From Eleginops maclovinus (taxonomy: Eukaryota; Chordata; Actinopteri; Perciformes; Eleginopidae): a stretch of DNA of 64,000 nucleotides. The notes beneath the pieces are model-generated. The model saw nothing but the letters and a program-made list of their open reading frames with translations. It did no database searches and was not told where the DNA came from. A program made the position numbers and the translations under genes. Location: assembly GCF_036324505.1 (NCBI RefSeq), contig NC_086350.1, forward strand, positions 16,737,532-16,801,531. The letters run 5' to 3'. Below are positions 9,536 through 21,798 of the stretch, one piece after another; within the stretch, counting starts at the first letter, position 1; each line of letters begins with the position of its first letter.

Positions 9536-12500
9536 GTGAGTGAAAAAACCTAGGACCGATAAGCGTTTAGTTTGCGGAAGAAACATGTGACGATAATGTG
9601 AACATAAAGAGTCAAAAAATAATCTGTAATTTCCGTTTTCAGAATCTGTTTACACATATATATACAGTAGTTGTAATTCATTAACTGTGACAAAATGTAA
9701 CATCGCCACCATAGGAACAGAGGTTGTAAGAAGAAGCAATGGAAGAAAAAAAGATGAATCCAACCAGGATTATGAGATTGCTCATACAAATTTGCTAAAT
9801 CGCTTCAAGCAATTGATGAGACAGCTTGGCCTTAATAGGTATCCGCCAGAGAATTCACAATCTGCATTGTCTGCTTTAACAATCAATTTGGAATTAGTTC
9901 TTGCGGTCGGGAATTGCAGCTGACGTCAGTAATGTATGGAGTATGTTTCACTCTATTCCTCTGTTGTTTAAGTAGACCATACAATTTAATTTTAGAACCA
10001 AAAGTAGACCGAGATCAGCAGGGACCTTGAAAATATCATACGGTTTTCTTTCTCTTGGTATCACCTTCTGAGGAAGCAGCAAACGGCGAACAGTAGGGAG
10101 TTACCACCTATACGGAATTCACTCAAAGGCTTGTGTAAATTAAAGCAGTAGGGAAAGTCCCTATTATGGCAGCAGGGGTTTGATTATTGCAGCCGATTAT
10201 TTATTATGTGTGTAATCATACACATGTAGATCTTATTGTCTCTGCTTAATTAAATTCCCTTCTTGATTAAAAAGTGCTTTATTAGTGTCAGTTTTGTTAT
10301 TTTTGTTGAACTGTATTAAATCTATGTGTATGTGTGCATGTCGAGATACATGCATCCTAATTACACAATATCCATGATATACTTTTGACAGCTAAATGGT
10401 TAATTGAATATTTAAATAATCATAGGAAACTTATCAAATAGGATACGTCCTGAATGAAACTTAATCAAGATGGCTATGTAAATGAATATAGAATCTGTGA
10501 TCTGGAGATGATGACAGATTAGTAAAGTGGTTATATATTCATCTGTGGTGCAGTGCATGGTGAATCAGCGGGCAATTGGCCCCAATCCAAATGCAAAGCC
10601 TGCATACATTATATTATATAATTCATGCTTGCTTCTGATACTTAAGGGCCATGCTGGATGCCTCACTTTTAAGCTACAAACCATTGTGTGTAAAGCACAG
10701 GCAAGGTGACACTAGTGTGCTTTTGCTGCTCAGGTTTCGAAACAATCTCTTTTTTGTTTCTTTTTTCAGCTGGAGTTGAAGTGAGTTTTATGGATTTCAA
10801 TCTTCAACTCTAAACACCCTGACACATATGAAGCTCATATTAGTGGCTCCGAATCAGTATTTTCATTATCTAATATGTCATACATTAGTCTTTGTACTGT
10901 ATTGTATGTATGGAATTAATTTTCCAAATGATGTACTGTAAGGGAATTATAATGTGGATAGGTGTTTCTACATGTTTTGATCCAAAGGTCCAACAGGAAT
11001 TCCGGAAGATATATCTTGGTCCAAAAGGCATTTTTGATGACAAAACGTTTCCATTTGCAGAGCTTTTGTATCATTACATAATGTATTAAAGAAAAGCTAT
11101 TTTAACTGTATTATTTCCTCATTACACCATATCGATGCCTCAGTGATGTATCTTATATGTTATTTTCATGGTTGCTGTGAAACTTTAAAGGTTGTGAATG
11201 TTATCACTCCCCCATTTGACCGGGAAAACACTGCCAGCCAAACTCATTTGAACAACATCAATGAAGGTGACCCCTGAACAGCAGGGCGCACGCTGCAGTG
11301 GCAATTCTTCAAACGCTGCTTAAGTTAAAATCAGATGATCCTGCTTTATTCTCATTGAGTTCTTCTGTCAAAGAGTCATTTTGGAGATAAAGTCATGGGT
11401 AATGTTGCAATTAGTGATGTATTCTGCATTTAATTTTCCCTAAAATGAGGTTCCATCAGAGCAAAGGCAATATGATGGCCAGGGACTGTGTAGGTCAATG
11501 CACGATGAAATCACTTTGGCCATGATTTGAATTGCTAATGACAAAGACCTTTACTGGACCTAAGCTGCTACAGTATCTAAAGGTTGCTTCACCTTTATGA
11601 TTGGATGCATCTGCTATTATAACATGTTGATGCAGCTAACAGCTAACATGTTTATTGGAGAGTATTGGTTTCTTTGTATTTAAAAAGGCCACTCTCAATC
11701 TTTGCATGTACCATTTAACCACAGTTTAATTTCACAGTTTACTGTTAATGACTCTTTTGTAATTGCTAATGTTGGCAATTATGAGACGCCTCCTCTGCCC
11801 CATTCACAACCCACAACAACATTCCTCTAAAAGCGCATTCACTGTATGTATGGCAAACAATGGATGAGAGTGGTACCACACTATCCGTCTATCCGTCACT
11901 ATTTATAGCCCAAACAATTAAGCTGAGAAGACCTTCATTAGCCTACTGCTATTCAGCAGGACCCTGAGTCGCCTTGCCAGCCAGCCAAACAGGTGTTCCT
12001 TAATAATCACTGCTGAATTGCCAGCAACACTGGTTTGCGATTTTCCCTCCATATGTTTCAAGCTGTTTGCGATCCTCTACTGAGAAATGAATGACTTTCT
12101 AAGCCTCATTACAATATCTTACAGTACTTACAGGTGGCTGTTGGCTGGCAGTGTAACCCTCATATAAGACAAACTGGTAATGCTTGTGACTTTCAGTCAC
12201 TGTATCAATGCAACATTTCAAAGCATTTATTAAACTGCAGATGTTATTAGTGTCAACAGTATTATGATTAAATAGGTATCCTCAAGCCTGCACTGTTAAT
12301 GCATCATTTATCTCTGGATCTTAGAAAATGCCTGTTTGCTTTCCTTTGAAAGATTACAGTTTTTATGTTTTTCTTTTTACTTGATATGAGGATGGTCCCT
12401 CTGTGCTGATATGCTTAGAAAATGGGTACCTATTATATTGCAATTTAAGGACAAATGTAGAATGAGGCACATTCATTACATTTCTCTACTGTAGCTATGC

Positions 12501-15118
12501 CAAAAGCCCTGGAGTACGGCTGCCATAGGTTTTGTGAACAGAACAGCAGCCTTTCACCACTTGGTTCCCTTGTTATTTCACTGATAAATGATAAGTATAA
12601 TAAGTATGGGTTTTATATTGAGGGGTTGTTAATTTTTATTTTCTAAGTAAACAATTGTCAAAATGACATGGATGCATTGAGATAAAAGGGTAAAAGCCAC
12701 AAAGATTAGATCAAGATGTAGTCATAAGAAATAGACCTATTTAGAGTTTTCTCCAAAGGTTTCTGTTATGAACCTAGAAGTTTAAAACTAGGAAAAATAT
12801 CAAATATGATCAACAAAGAAATGGATCTCTATGATCAGTCCCTACGAACAATACCACAGTAAAACCTTTCTTCCAGTACTATATTTTGCCAGTCAACTTC
12901 AATTCCTGATGCAAACACAATTTTTCTCATTTGACTCAGTGGCCCATGGCCGCATTGTGGCTGGTGTAAATACATATCTGGGTTTATGCGTCTCTTTGCC
13001 CCTCCTGGGACTATAGAGCACCTTACAGAAGCGATTCTGGACTCTGCTCATTTCCCATTAGGAAACGGTCTGCTGCTAAAGGCGATGAGAGAAGTTAATG
13101 TGATTGGACACTTGGAAAGCCTGCCCCAACTGCATCTGAAAAAAATGTATTCCTCCTCCTTACAGTGTATTCAACCTGCTTCATCTCCTTTTCCAGATTG
13201 TATTGTACAGCCAGCATTGTTATCAACTCCCGTTACCAAAATTTGCAAAGTTTGAGCATTTTTTTCCAACACCTGTGCTTGCCAACATCCTATTGTGCGT
13301 GTCTTGCCAACGACCCATGGTAACAATAATTAACAAGTTGTTGAATATTTAATAAACAATATTTCTACAATCGTGTACTTTGGCACTGCTAAGTAGATTT
13401 TTATAATATATAGGTAGGCAGTATGCCCGTACATAGACCACTTGTGTTTGTTCCTATGCAAATCAGTAGAAAATGTTCTTATTAAGTATTGGGCAACAAT
13501 GTTGCTTTGCTCTAATTATCACTCATAATAATACAATTGCCATATGCAAGGCCTGTTAGTTTTGTTTTCAGATAAATCAACAGAATAATATTTCTCTTAC
13601 TAAGATTCCCGGTTGCTTATTCTGGCTGTCTTTATACTCGTTTCAAGTGTCCTGTATTACAAGGATGCATCACAAAAGGTACAAAAATTGTAGATTTGAA
13701 TATGTGATCAAATATTGTTGATAGTTCATTTTTGAAATAAATGGCAGATACATACCCTGCTTTTTTCTTTTCATTCTTTATTTTCAACACCTTTATTTTT
13801 TTATGTTTCATTTTCACCTTCAACACCGTCTGCATTTCTGTCTTTCAATCAATAATTTAACATCAGGGAATGAACTCTTAGCAGCATCAAGAGATATCCC
13901 ATTATGATAGGGTAATTTTCATATTCAGTCACTGTCTTCCGGCAGCATTACAGCAATTTAAATAGAGTTGTCAGTCTGCAGTCTCTGTGTACAGTAATTA
14001 TGATGAAATACTAATTAGGGCAAACCTGACCTGTGCTGACATGCCCACGCTTTCAAATGTCTACTCCAGATGGCAGCAGGTACAAAGGATGCCTGGGGAA
14101 GAGACCTTTTTCAGACTTCATCATTAGCATAAAGAGGACCTTTCCTATTAGGTGAATATTCTAAACATGTCTCATTAGGTTTAGGTTTCAAATTTGCAAT
14201 CTGGACGATGTGAAAAGATTATGTGTCCCATCCTAAAAAAATCTTCTGGGTTGGGCCAACATTTTTTTTTTACCTCCAATGCGGACACAATTTGGTTATG
14301 GATTTATTGGTAAGGGTTCGGTAAAGTCATTGGTTACAGTTTTTTTTTTTTTAAATGCAACTTTAACCAAGGCTTATGGCAATGTTGATCTCCTGGAAGA
14401 AATGTCCTACCTCTCCTTCTACCAGGCATGAAGTTAAATCTAAGAAGGCTAAGGAATCCTCTAGACAATATCATTGTTGTTAGTTCTGCCTTTAAAAGCT
14501 TCACTTTTGTACACATCTGCCGGAATTAGGTTTAGGGCTGTGGTTACAGTAGGCACACAATATTTGTTTGAGCTTCCCTCCAATCAAACCCAGTGATTCT
14601 TATTGTTATGTTCCATAACATGTCTGACCTTAACCATACTGACTTTTATCTTTGCAAGGTTTGTAACTGAAACGGTCACCTTTCTCTACCTAAAGGGGGG
14701 ATGGCTGTGCAACTCCTAAAATTTGAGGTTCAAATGTACCCCCTTTTAAGCTAGATTTGGTTTGTCCCAAAATCAAAAGCCAATCACTGTCTTATGTGCA
14801 AAAGCCAGACATAAACTGTACCTATCACAACCCTTAATGAGCTTGCACAAATCCCTATACACTGGAAAACTGAAATTGTGAGTGATGTTTGGATTGTCAA
14901 ACAAAATCCCTCACTTGAATGTATCACATACATAGGTTGCAAGTATGCTGAACCTCAACCATGCTCTCTGAGATTGTGTGCAACTTCATACCAAATTTGA
15001 TGTTGTAGAATATGACATTACATGTGTTGTCTGAGTGGTCCCTGTGAGCCCTGTCTCTCAGAGTACACAACTCTCAGAGGGATATATCATTGCATAATAG
15101 GTTATGCACCTTTTGCAG
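9536..15118. other. Single-copy DNA, no gene recognised
   Basis: No gene or transposon is recognised. A splice-like pair (a very long pyrimidine tract ending TTTTTTCAG at 10769, followed 11 nt later by GTGAGT) is noted separately. Blocks near 11190-11420 and 13010-13140 are GC-balanced and short of homopolymers, as conserved noncoding elements often are, but conservation cannot be judged from one sequence. Confidence 0.5.
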
Positions 15119-15243
15119 GGACAGAGACATTCACAGCTTCACATGTAAACTCCTTGAACTTCTCTGCACCTGTTCCACACTGTCAAGCTGGCCAGAGCGA
15201 CATCATCAGCAACTACCAAGGCATAGAAATGAGCAGTCAGGAG
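15119..15243 (+). other. Weak candidate exon, 125 nt
   Basis: An acceptor-like CACCTTTTGCAG is followed by 125 nt and a modest donor GTCAGT. After two bases, 41 codons are open, with protein-like segments GQSDIISNYQGIEMSSQE. A second frame is also open across the same interval, so openness is weak evidence, and the donor is below consensus. No family is recognised. Confidence 0.15.
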
Positions 15244-18231
15244 GTCAGTTCTCTATTTTGTGCTGTCTGAATCCAGCTCCCTGACAGCCTACGATACCTG
15301 CCACTTAACTGTTCACCAAGAAGAATGCAGTGAATAGATAAGCCCAGAGATGCACCCAGAATCATACACAAGTCTAGGTCCGTGGAGACACTTACTAATC
15401 GAATTGCACATGTCATGAAATTCTTGTTGGATCAGGTCTTAAGTCTGCTGATTGATCTTAAATATACTAGCAATATATACACAATTACTGTTTAATCAGG
15501 TTGATGGATTAGAACATGACTGGAGTTAAAGAGGCAGCAGAAAGTCACACAATTAGGCAAACATGATTCCACATACACATATCTTGTGTTAGTAATAATT
15601 TTGTAGTATTACAATTGGTGTCATTGTTTCGGAGTAGACAGTGAAAATGTAGCATTGCTAGACAACACAGAGAAGATGCTTGAGTATAGAAAAGAAACAT
15701 CTGCAGACAAATGATACATGTTTTCATTCAGAGCTGCAACTACCTTTCATTATGAATTAATCTGCAGTTTCTTTTCTCAAATAATCATTAGTTTTAAAAC
15801 ATTTTAAGAAATAGTGAAGTGTCCTTACACTGGAGAGGCTGAACCTAAAGAATGCAAAAAGCAGTTGCTTTCTTTTCTGTTGACTTTTAAATCAAAATAT
15901 CAACAAATTCCCAGCTGGAAGGGGGAAAATAATTACAGACAAAAATGTTACTTTTCAAATGGTACGATCTTTAGACAGACTTCCTATTAGAAGTTGACCT
16001 ATTGAACCCATCATAGTTCAGCCCAATTTATTTTAAATAAAAATGTATACAAATATAGAGAATCTTTTTTAACATCTTTTACCACTAAATAATCTTGCAA
16101 CTTTGGATTCTATTTCCTATGTTCTCAGTTCTCAACAATTGCATTTTTGACTAAATGATTGTTCCAACCAATAAGACTATGAAAATGTAAAACTAAGATC
16201 AAAATACACCTATTCTCTGAACTGGAAAGGTGCTTCCTTCATTTAGTTTTTATCAATTTTTAAATGCATTTGCTCTTTAACAAGCGCAATGTTAAATAGT
16301 TCTGATTCTCAGGGGGTGACATTACGTAAAGACAATTAAATATAAAACTGCATTTGTGTCATTACAGAAAGTGTATGAGGTAGTGGGTTCATAGTTATCA
16401 GTGTAGTAATGAGTGCACATCAGTAGCTGAATGTAAAAGTCAGCTGTGGCTCACTCTAGAGGTTGACTGGTGTGCTCCTGTTTCCCACTTGTTGTTATGC
16501 TTTTTCCTTTTGTTTTCCTTGTTCAATATTATATGGCACATACGCGTGCTACTGAGAATAATGTTTTTGGTCTGGGATTTGTGCTGGATTAAGCTTCAAA
16601 AGAATGGCTGACAGTCTATTGTTCAATGCTGGCATGCTCAGTTCCCCAATGAGCTGCTGGTTTAGTGCAATGTTGGTCTCACAATAGGAAAGTAGGACCT
16701 ATATTATGCAGTCTTGTATTATTCTTGACATACTGTAGTATGTAAAGCATGCCGTTTTAGACAAGGCCTAACAGTGCAAACATACAGTAACAACCAATGT
16801 GTGACGATTAAAACATTGTACAACGCTGCCATAATCATTCATATACTCGAGCTGAGGCCGACATGGCATTGTTTACCACAATGACACACATCCTTTCATC
16901 ATGAATGCTGTGTGAATTAATTAAGTTCTGATCACCTTTCAAGCGGTCCCGTCTTGATGGAAGGACTTTATCAATTGGACTAATTGAAGTATGTTTGCTC
17001 TGATTTTGATGACGCATATAATTTCATTATTCATGGGTGAATGCATATTCTAATATCTTAATCAGCAGCAATTACCATCCTTTCATCATCACCTCACTGC
17101 TTCAAGAATCACAAGTGGCATCAAGGGTTGTGCACACATGGCTCATCACCACATGCTCTCTCAGGGAGCAGCACTTGTCCAGCATCTCAGAGGTTGTGAT
17201 TGCATACGAACACATGATGGTGTAATCTAAATGCGTGTGCCATGCTCCCTCTTATCTCAACAGGCTTGTGGGTGACAGAGGAGTGTGACTAGGACAGGCC
17301 AACAGTGTATGACATACTTGATTCTCAGTTTAGTGATTTACAATTTTGGTAATGTGTGATTACAGTTGGTGCGGTTAGGTTAGGCTAAGAGTGAACAAGG
17401 GGCAAACACCTGTGAATGATGAGTTGAGTGGACATGGATCACATGGCTGTTTCATGAAAATAATAAGATGAAGAAGGAGTAATGTTTCCAGCAGAGACAA
17501 CGTTATTCTCTCTAAGGGCGTAAACCAAGCAGTTAATATTGTGTTCAAGGAATTTCCGTTTCACAACCAACATCAATACTTATCCGATGCTTAGTTTTGC
17601 ATTGAGAAAAAATATTAAACGCACTGAAAAACCTGAGATATACAGATAAGACTTTGATCTGTGCTTAATTGAACTGATGTGTGTGCTTCACCATGCATGA
17701 CTCATAGTGTAGCCACAAACAGCAGGGAAGTCTGAAGGACGAGCTAATGGCTGTTCCCTCTACATATCTGCACACAACTTTTCAACACAAGTTCTCAGAC
17801 CTGTATGATGTTCATGTCTTACCAAGGTAAATCATGTCATTTCTGAAAGGTAACAGAATGTCTCTGGCAGTACAGCACTGTAACTTAGTAACAACATTAC
17901 AACAAGTGGATGTTGGTGGAGAAGCATTGCCACACATCAGTTAGCCTGCTATACAACTGTAAGGCATCAATCCCTGCAGTATGAGCTGCTACGAAACTCG
18001 AACAAGTACAATTTGTTGAATAAAATGATTCAACAGAAAAAAGAACATATGATGAAATCACATGGGCTACAAAAAGTATGTACTCTAACGTGTCCACAGT
18101 GTTAATAACTGGGTTTTAATATACAACTACAGAGATGGTTTTACATCGATATCGTAGGTGTTAATGCAAGAAACTCTCTCTGTTCAATAGTCAGAAAGTG
18201 TGTGCATGAGTTGGAAACTTCTATTACTCAC
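15244..18231. other. Single-copy DNA, includes possible regulatory block
   Basis: No gene is recognised. The compositionally distinct block 16830-17230 is annotated separately. The rest is ordinary AT-rich sequence. Confidence 0.5.
16830..17230. promoter_or_regulatory. Possible conserved noncoding element
   Basis: The block is balanced in composition, nearly free of homopolymers, and dense in homeodomain-type words: TTAATTAA (16917-16924), ATTGGACTAATTGAAG (about 16974-16989), ATTATTCATG and CAGCAATTACC. The 14-mer CATCCTTTCATCAT occurs twice (16889-16902 and 17076-17089). These are features often seen in vertebrate developmental enhancers. Conservation itself cannot be seen here, so the call is inference. 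Confidence 0.22.
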
Positions 18232-18299
18232 CAGTGAGTTTCACATCTTTGACCAGGGCGTCCCTCAGGTGGAATGAACTGAATTCACCAACAGTGGAT
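18232..18299 (-). other. Candidate 68-nt internal exon, minus strand
   Basis: Read on the minus strand, a strong acceptor (TTTTCTTTTGCCTCAG) precedes the segment and a strong donor (GTGAGTAAT) follows it. Only one frame is open: one base, then 22 codons, then one base. The product contains TVGEFSSFHLRD and ALVKDVKLT. Third codon positions are GC-richer (TTC, CAC, CTG, GAC, GCC, GTC) than the AT-rich surroundings, as expected for coding sequence. I do not recognise the protein. A partner exon with matching phase was not found nearby, though the 56.5-kb candidate ends in a compatible phase. It could still be chance. Confidence 0.35.
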
Positions 18300-18439
18300 C
18301 TGAGGCAAAAGAAAATTGTGTTGCTGATTTCTTCCTGTTATAAAACAAAATCAGTTTTGCTCTTCTGCTTTTCTTGTCTTCATTTCCTCTCCACATTGGC
18401 CAAAAAACGCAACAGCCGTATATATAAAAAATAATAATA

Positions 18440-18899
18440 AAGCTGAGGCCTATTGGGAAAACAGCTTCTTATATGTACTTCTCAACGCCAATGACACCCC
18501 CGGACTTCTTTTCACTGAATAAGACACAGATTTGCGATAAAACCCCAGGAGATTGCAGAGGAGTACTCTGGAGTTTTGCAAAATGTGCAGATTGCCTTTC
18601 GGGTCTTCTGCTGGTACCAACTTCTGACCTGTAGAGGGATGGCGCTGATTCTTATTCAAGCCACGCTTTTCGAATACCCATCCAAATCAAGACCGATGGA
18701 ATGATAAAAGTCGAAGGAGGACAAGGATACTTAAATGCTGCAAGGCAAAGCAGGAAAAGCTAACATAGTATTCCAGGAATGATTTTGCTGGTGGCATTGC
18801 AGAGGTATCGTGTCTCCTGCTGTGTATTCCCTTTGCCTCCGCCTCTTCGTGCCAACCTTCACTCCAGCTGTGGTGGAGGCACAGTGATAGAGCTGTGCA

Positions 18900-18935
<36 letters not shown>

Positions 18936-19130
18936 TTCCTCCTACAGCAGCAGTCTCTGCTCAAATAAATGCCGGGTCTGTCACAGTTCTCTGCTGCAAC
19001 GCATTAGATTCACCCTGCCGCTCTCTCATACACTCCCTCCCTCTTTCTGCCCTCCTCCCTACTTGCTCACTCTTCTTCGCTCACTTGCACTCAGTCACAC
19101 GTGAGGAGACAGAGTGGGAGCCTAGAATAC
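18440..19130 (-). promoter_or_regulatory. Candidate promoter or 5' exon region, minus strand
   Basis: This block is clearly richer in GC and CpG than its surroundings. Read on the minus strand it starts with purine-rich sequence (GAGGGAGGGAG-like runs about 19020-19060) and CACGTG near 19098, a composition typical of vertebrate 5' untranslated exons. It contains an eleven-unit CTG/CAG repeat, a good minus-strand acceptor (CTGCTTTGCCTTGCAG, boundary at 18737/18738) and a donor-like ACAG/GTCAGA (boundary at 18629/18628). All three frames between these two are closed, so any such 109-nt exon would be untranslated. The 18232-18299 candidate exon lies just downstream in the same orientation. Confidence 0.25.
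18901..18933. repeat. (CTG)11 trinucleotide repeat
   Basis: Eleven uninterrupted CTG units, preceded by CAG. It reads as CAG/GCA on the minus strand and creates spurious Ala, Cys or Leu runs in overlapping frames. Confidence 0.95.
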
Positions 19131-21212
19131 AAATGGGCTATCTTCCTTAAAGACGTGATTGTGCTCCTCAAATCAGATTTTTTTTTTTTTTTTAAGTGAA
19201 AGAGGTAAATGGATGCAGTAGTCATGATCTCTAAATTCATGACTTTCTGTCTTTGATCTGCCTCACCTAAGATGAAACAAGCTCTCAGAGTATTTGCTCT
19301 GACTCAGTACTGCAGACTATATACTATCAAAACAAAATACAGAAAGATGAATAAAGAAGTTGCTTTAAAGAGAGCAATTTAGAAACCTTGGTTTGATTAT
19401 GGGTCTGTGCAGAATGCCAAGAGTTTAAGAAAAGTGGCATCTCCGTCCTTGCTGTAATAGAAGAAAAAAAAACTAATCACAGCTCTAGCCGCAAAAATAA
19501 TCCCCAAAAACGTATAAATAAAAAATATATTCTATTTCAAACATATAATAGATATACATAACCAAAAACAAAACTAGATTCACAGGTAGTGTGCTCTTAT
19601 ATGTAGACATAACAATATATAATTGTTGATGCTTTTTAATCATAAATAGGAAATAATATGCCTCTTTAAGATATCACCGACATTTATGAAGCATTTGTTT
19701 GATTATTTTTGACATTTTATAGAGCTATGTCCATCAACGAAAAAAACGCTTCAACTGATAAAAAGTGTCTTACATTAGCAACACCCACCCATACTTGTTT
19801 TTGCTGCAGCTGTGATAACCCAACTATGATGTGTAAAAAGTCAGTTTGAGGCAGGGTTGGGTTAAATAGTACATATTTACAAGTTTAAGTTAGGGCAGAT
19901 GACCTAAATATTTACAGTAAGCTGTATACATCTTTAATAATGCTTGACATTTACCTAATGCCAAATGAAATACAACAAAGCAAAATATTTAAAGTCAGAA
20001 TTAACACTGTGGAATCATGTTTGCTACAAGCCTCTCTTGACTGGCCATAGAAGGAACGGTACAGGCGACGCTACGCATGCCAGAAACCCATACCAGAGAG
20101 CAAGCATGCACAATACCAAAGTCCTTGTATTGGCATACCTAAAGAAAATGCAGACATCTTTAATGCTACGACCTTCCATGTCAAATGAAAATATCTTCGA
20201 GAAATTATATAAAATAGCACACTTCCTGGGCAATTCACAATCTACAGCTTTGGACTGACTAACAACCAGCACGCTCTCAGTGTTTGAAATAGTCAAGTAG
20301 CATTTTTATCTGCACGCTCTGCTGACCACCTGACTCTGCTGGGCTTTGTTTGCCTTATCCTGCCTTTCTACTGCAGACTGGGAGCTTGACTTACTATCGA
20401 GTGCCTGTTTATTTTACCTTGTTTGATGGATCTGCACTTGGCCTGGGTCCTGCTTACTGTATGACAGACAGACAATTAAATTCCCACTGTACACTCTAAA
20501 TGTTGAACAACCATTTGTAAAACAACTTCCTGACAGCTAAGGAAAGCAGATGGAGTGCACAGAGAATTCAGAAAAATTATCTTTCAAGGGAAAATATTGT
20601 ATTCCAGGCTGTAAAAGTGCACAATTAAATACTGTACAGCAGTTTATTTTCTCCCATACTTATTTTCCCTACCTAATAAGCATTCCCTACTGTTAGCACA
20701 TACCTACCTATCAAGCATAGAATCTAAATAATATATAGCCATTTTCTGTTCTCTCATTTATTTGATACTGTATATGAATAATGTGCAAAAAAAAACAGAA
20801 TGGATCGATTCCTTAACCAGCCAAGCATGCAAGGAAAAAAAAGAAGCTAGTGGAGGGTGTAAGTGCCTCTCAGCTTATACATTACAATTCATGTGTGGTA
20901 TCTTGTACAAGGCAGCCCTGTAAACAATTTTCTGAGTATTTCAGATCCGAGTGAACTAATAAAGGCACGGTAGAAATCACAGATCACGGAGGTCAGAAAC
21001 CTCGAGTCACGTTAAGAAACACCCTAGATGCTGTTTTTATGCGCCATTTAATTTTCCAGCTCCAGAAGGCATGGTTGAACATGTCGTCGCTCACTATTTT
21101 TGCTACCGATTATCTTATCTTGATTCCATGACAGCTAAGGTTCACATTTGTTTTTACTAAGACTATGTTGATCTAGTGGTGTCCACTCAATGCTTATAGT
21201 GTTGCTGCTTTA
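19131..21212. other. Single-copy AT-rich DNA, nothing recognised
   Basis: No gene, RNA gene or transposon is recognised. A minus-strand GTGAGG donor near 19268 lacks a convincing exon upstream. Confidence 0.5.
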
Positions 21213-21288
21213 CCTAGAAACAAGATATGTTTCTAGGTTTCTAGGCTTTCTAGGCTTTACCTAGAAACAAGATATGTTTCTAGGTAAA
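21213..21288. repeat. Duplicated perfect hairpin
   Basis: CCTAGAAACA-AGATA-TGTTTCTAGG occurs at 21213-21237 and again inside 21256-21288. In the second copy the perfect arms extend to 14 bp (TTTACCTAGAAACA and its complement) around the same 5-base loop. The two copies lie about 45 bp apart, separated by partial repeats of TTTCTAGGC. The duplicated palindromes are seen directly. Their origin (replication slippage, or the ends of a tiny foldback element) is unknown. Confidence 0.85.
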
Positions 21289-21419
21289 TGGAGCTAAGGC
21301 CACAAACACACACAAAGCTAACAAGCCCGCTTAGTTTTTAAGTACAGCATAGCGCGCACACAACTCTTGTTCTATACTTTCGTTTCTCACTGAATTTGGA
21401 CGGTGTCTCTTGTCCTCAC

Positions 21420-21561
21420 CTGTCTGAACAGCGGGACAGTTAGCTTCGTGTACCGCGAAGTCCTCCTTAGTTTGCTGGGGACAAACTGCATGCTTGTTCA
21501 CTCCAACTGCGCAATCTAACCGTTCCGTCTCTGTCCCACTGTGACCAAAGTGTTCCGACAT
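21420..21561 (-). other. Candidate first coding exon, minus strand
   Basis: Read on the minus strand, an ATG at 21559-21561 in good context (A at -3, TAATAATGTCGG) opens 47 codons and one base. A strong donor follows, GTTCAGACAG/GTGAGG. The product starts MSEHFGHSGTETERLDC and later contains VNKHAVCPQQTKEDF; it is hydrophilic, with three cysteines, no signal peptide and no membrane segment. The segment is unusually CpG-rich (ACGGAACGG, TGCGCA, TTCGCGG) for this neighbourhood, as first exons often are. The family is not recognised. The exon would end in phase 1, which does not fit the 18232-18299 candidate. It could also be the 5' exon of an old transposon gene, since a MITE lies 240 bp away. 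Confidence 0.35.
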
Positions 21562-21798
21562 TATTAGAGCTGTATGAGCACTCTGCAGTCACAACTTTGT
21601 GACAGGGATTGTCAAAACAGCAGAAAGGCCTCATGCACACATCAAGTTAGCGTGGAGGAGCATCCATGAACGTTTCAGCCACAACCATATCCACCTGGTG
21701 GCCACAATGTGTTGGGTGTGTTTGATTTGGGTCACTGAGCAGCTCGCTGGGTGGCGCATTAAATCAGTGATTAATTAAGGTAGATGCAGAGATAAAAG

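Noticed and set aside
14690..14750. tRNA-like words (GGTTCAAAT near a GGGGGG...CCCCC pair)
   Set aside because: The interval is too short for a tRNA and lacks D-arm and anticodon-arm structure.
18731..19150. Open frames with long Ala, Cys or Leu runs on both strands
   Set aside because: They are translations of the CTG/CAG repeat in different frames and have no other protein-like content or proper start.
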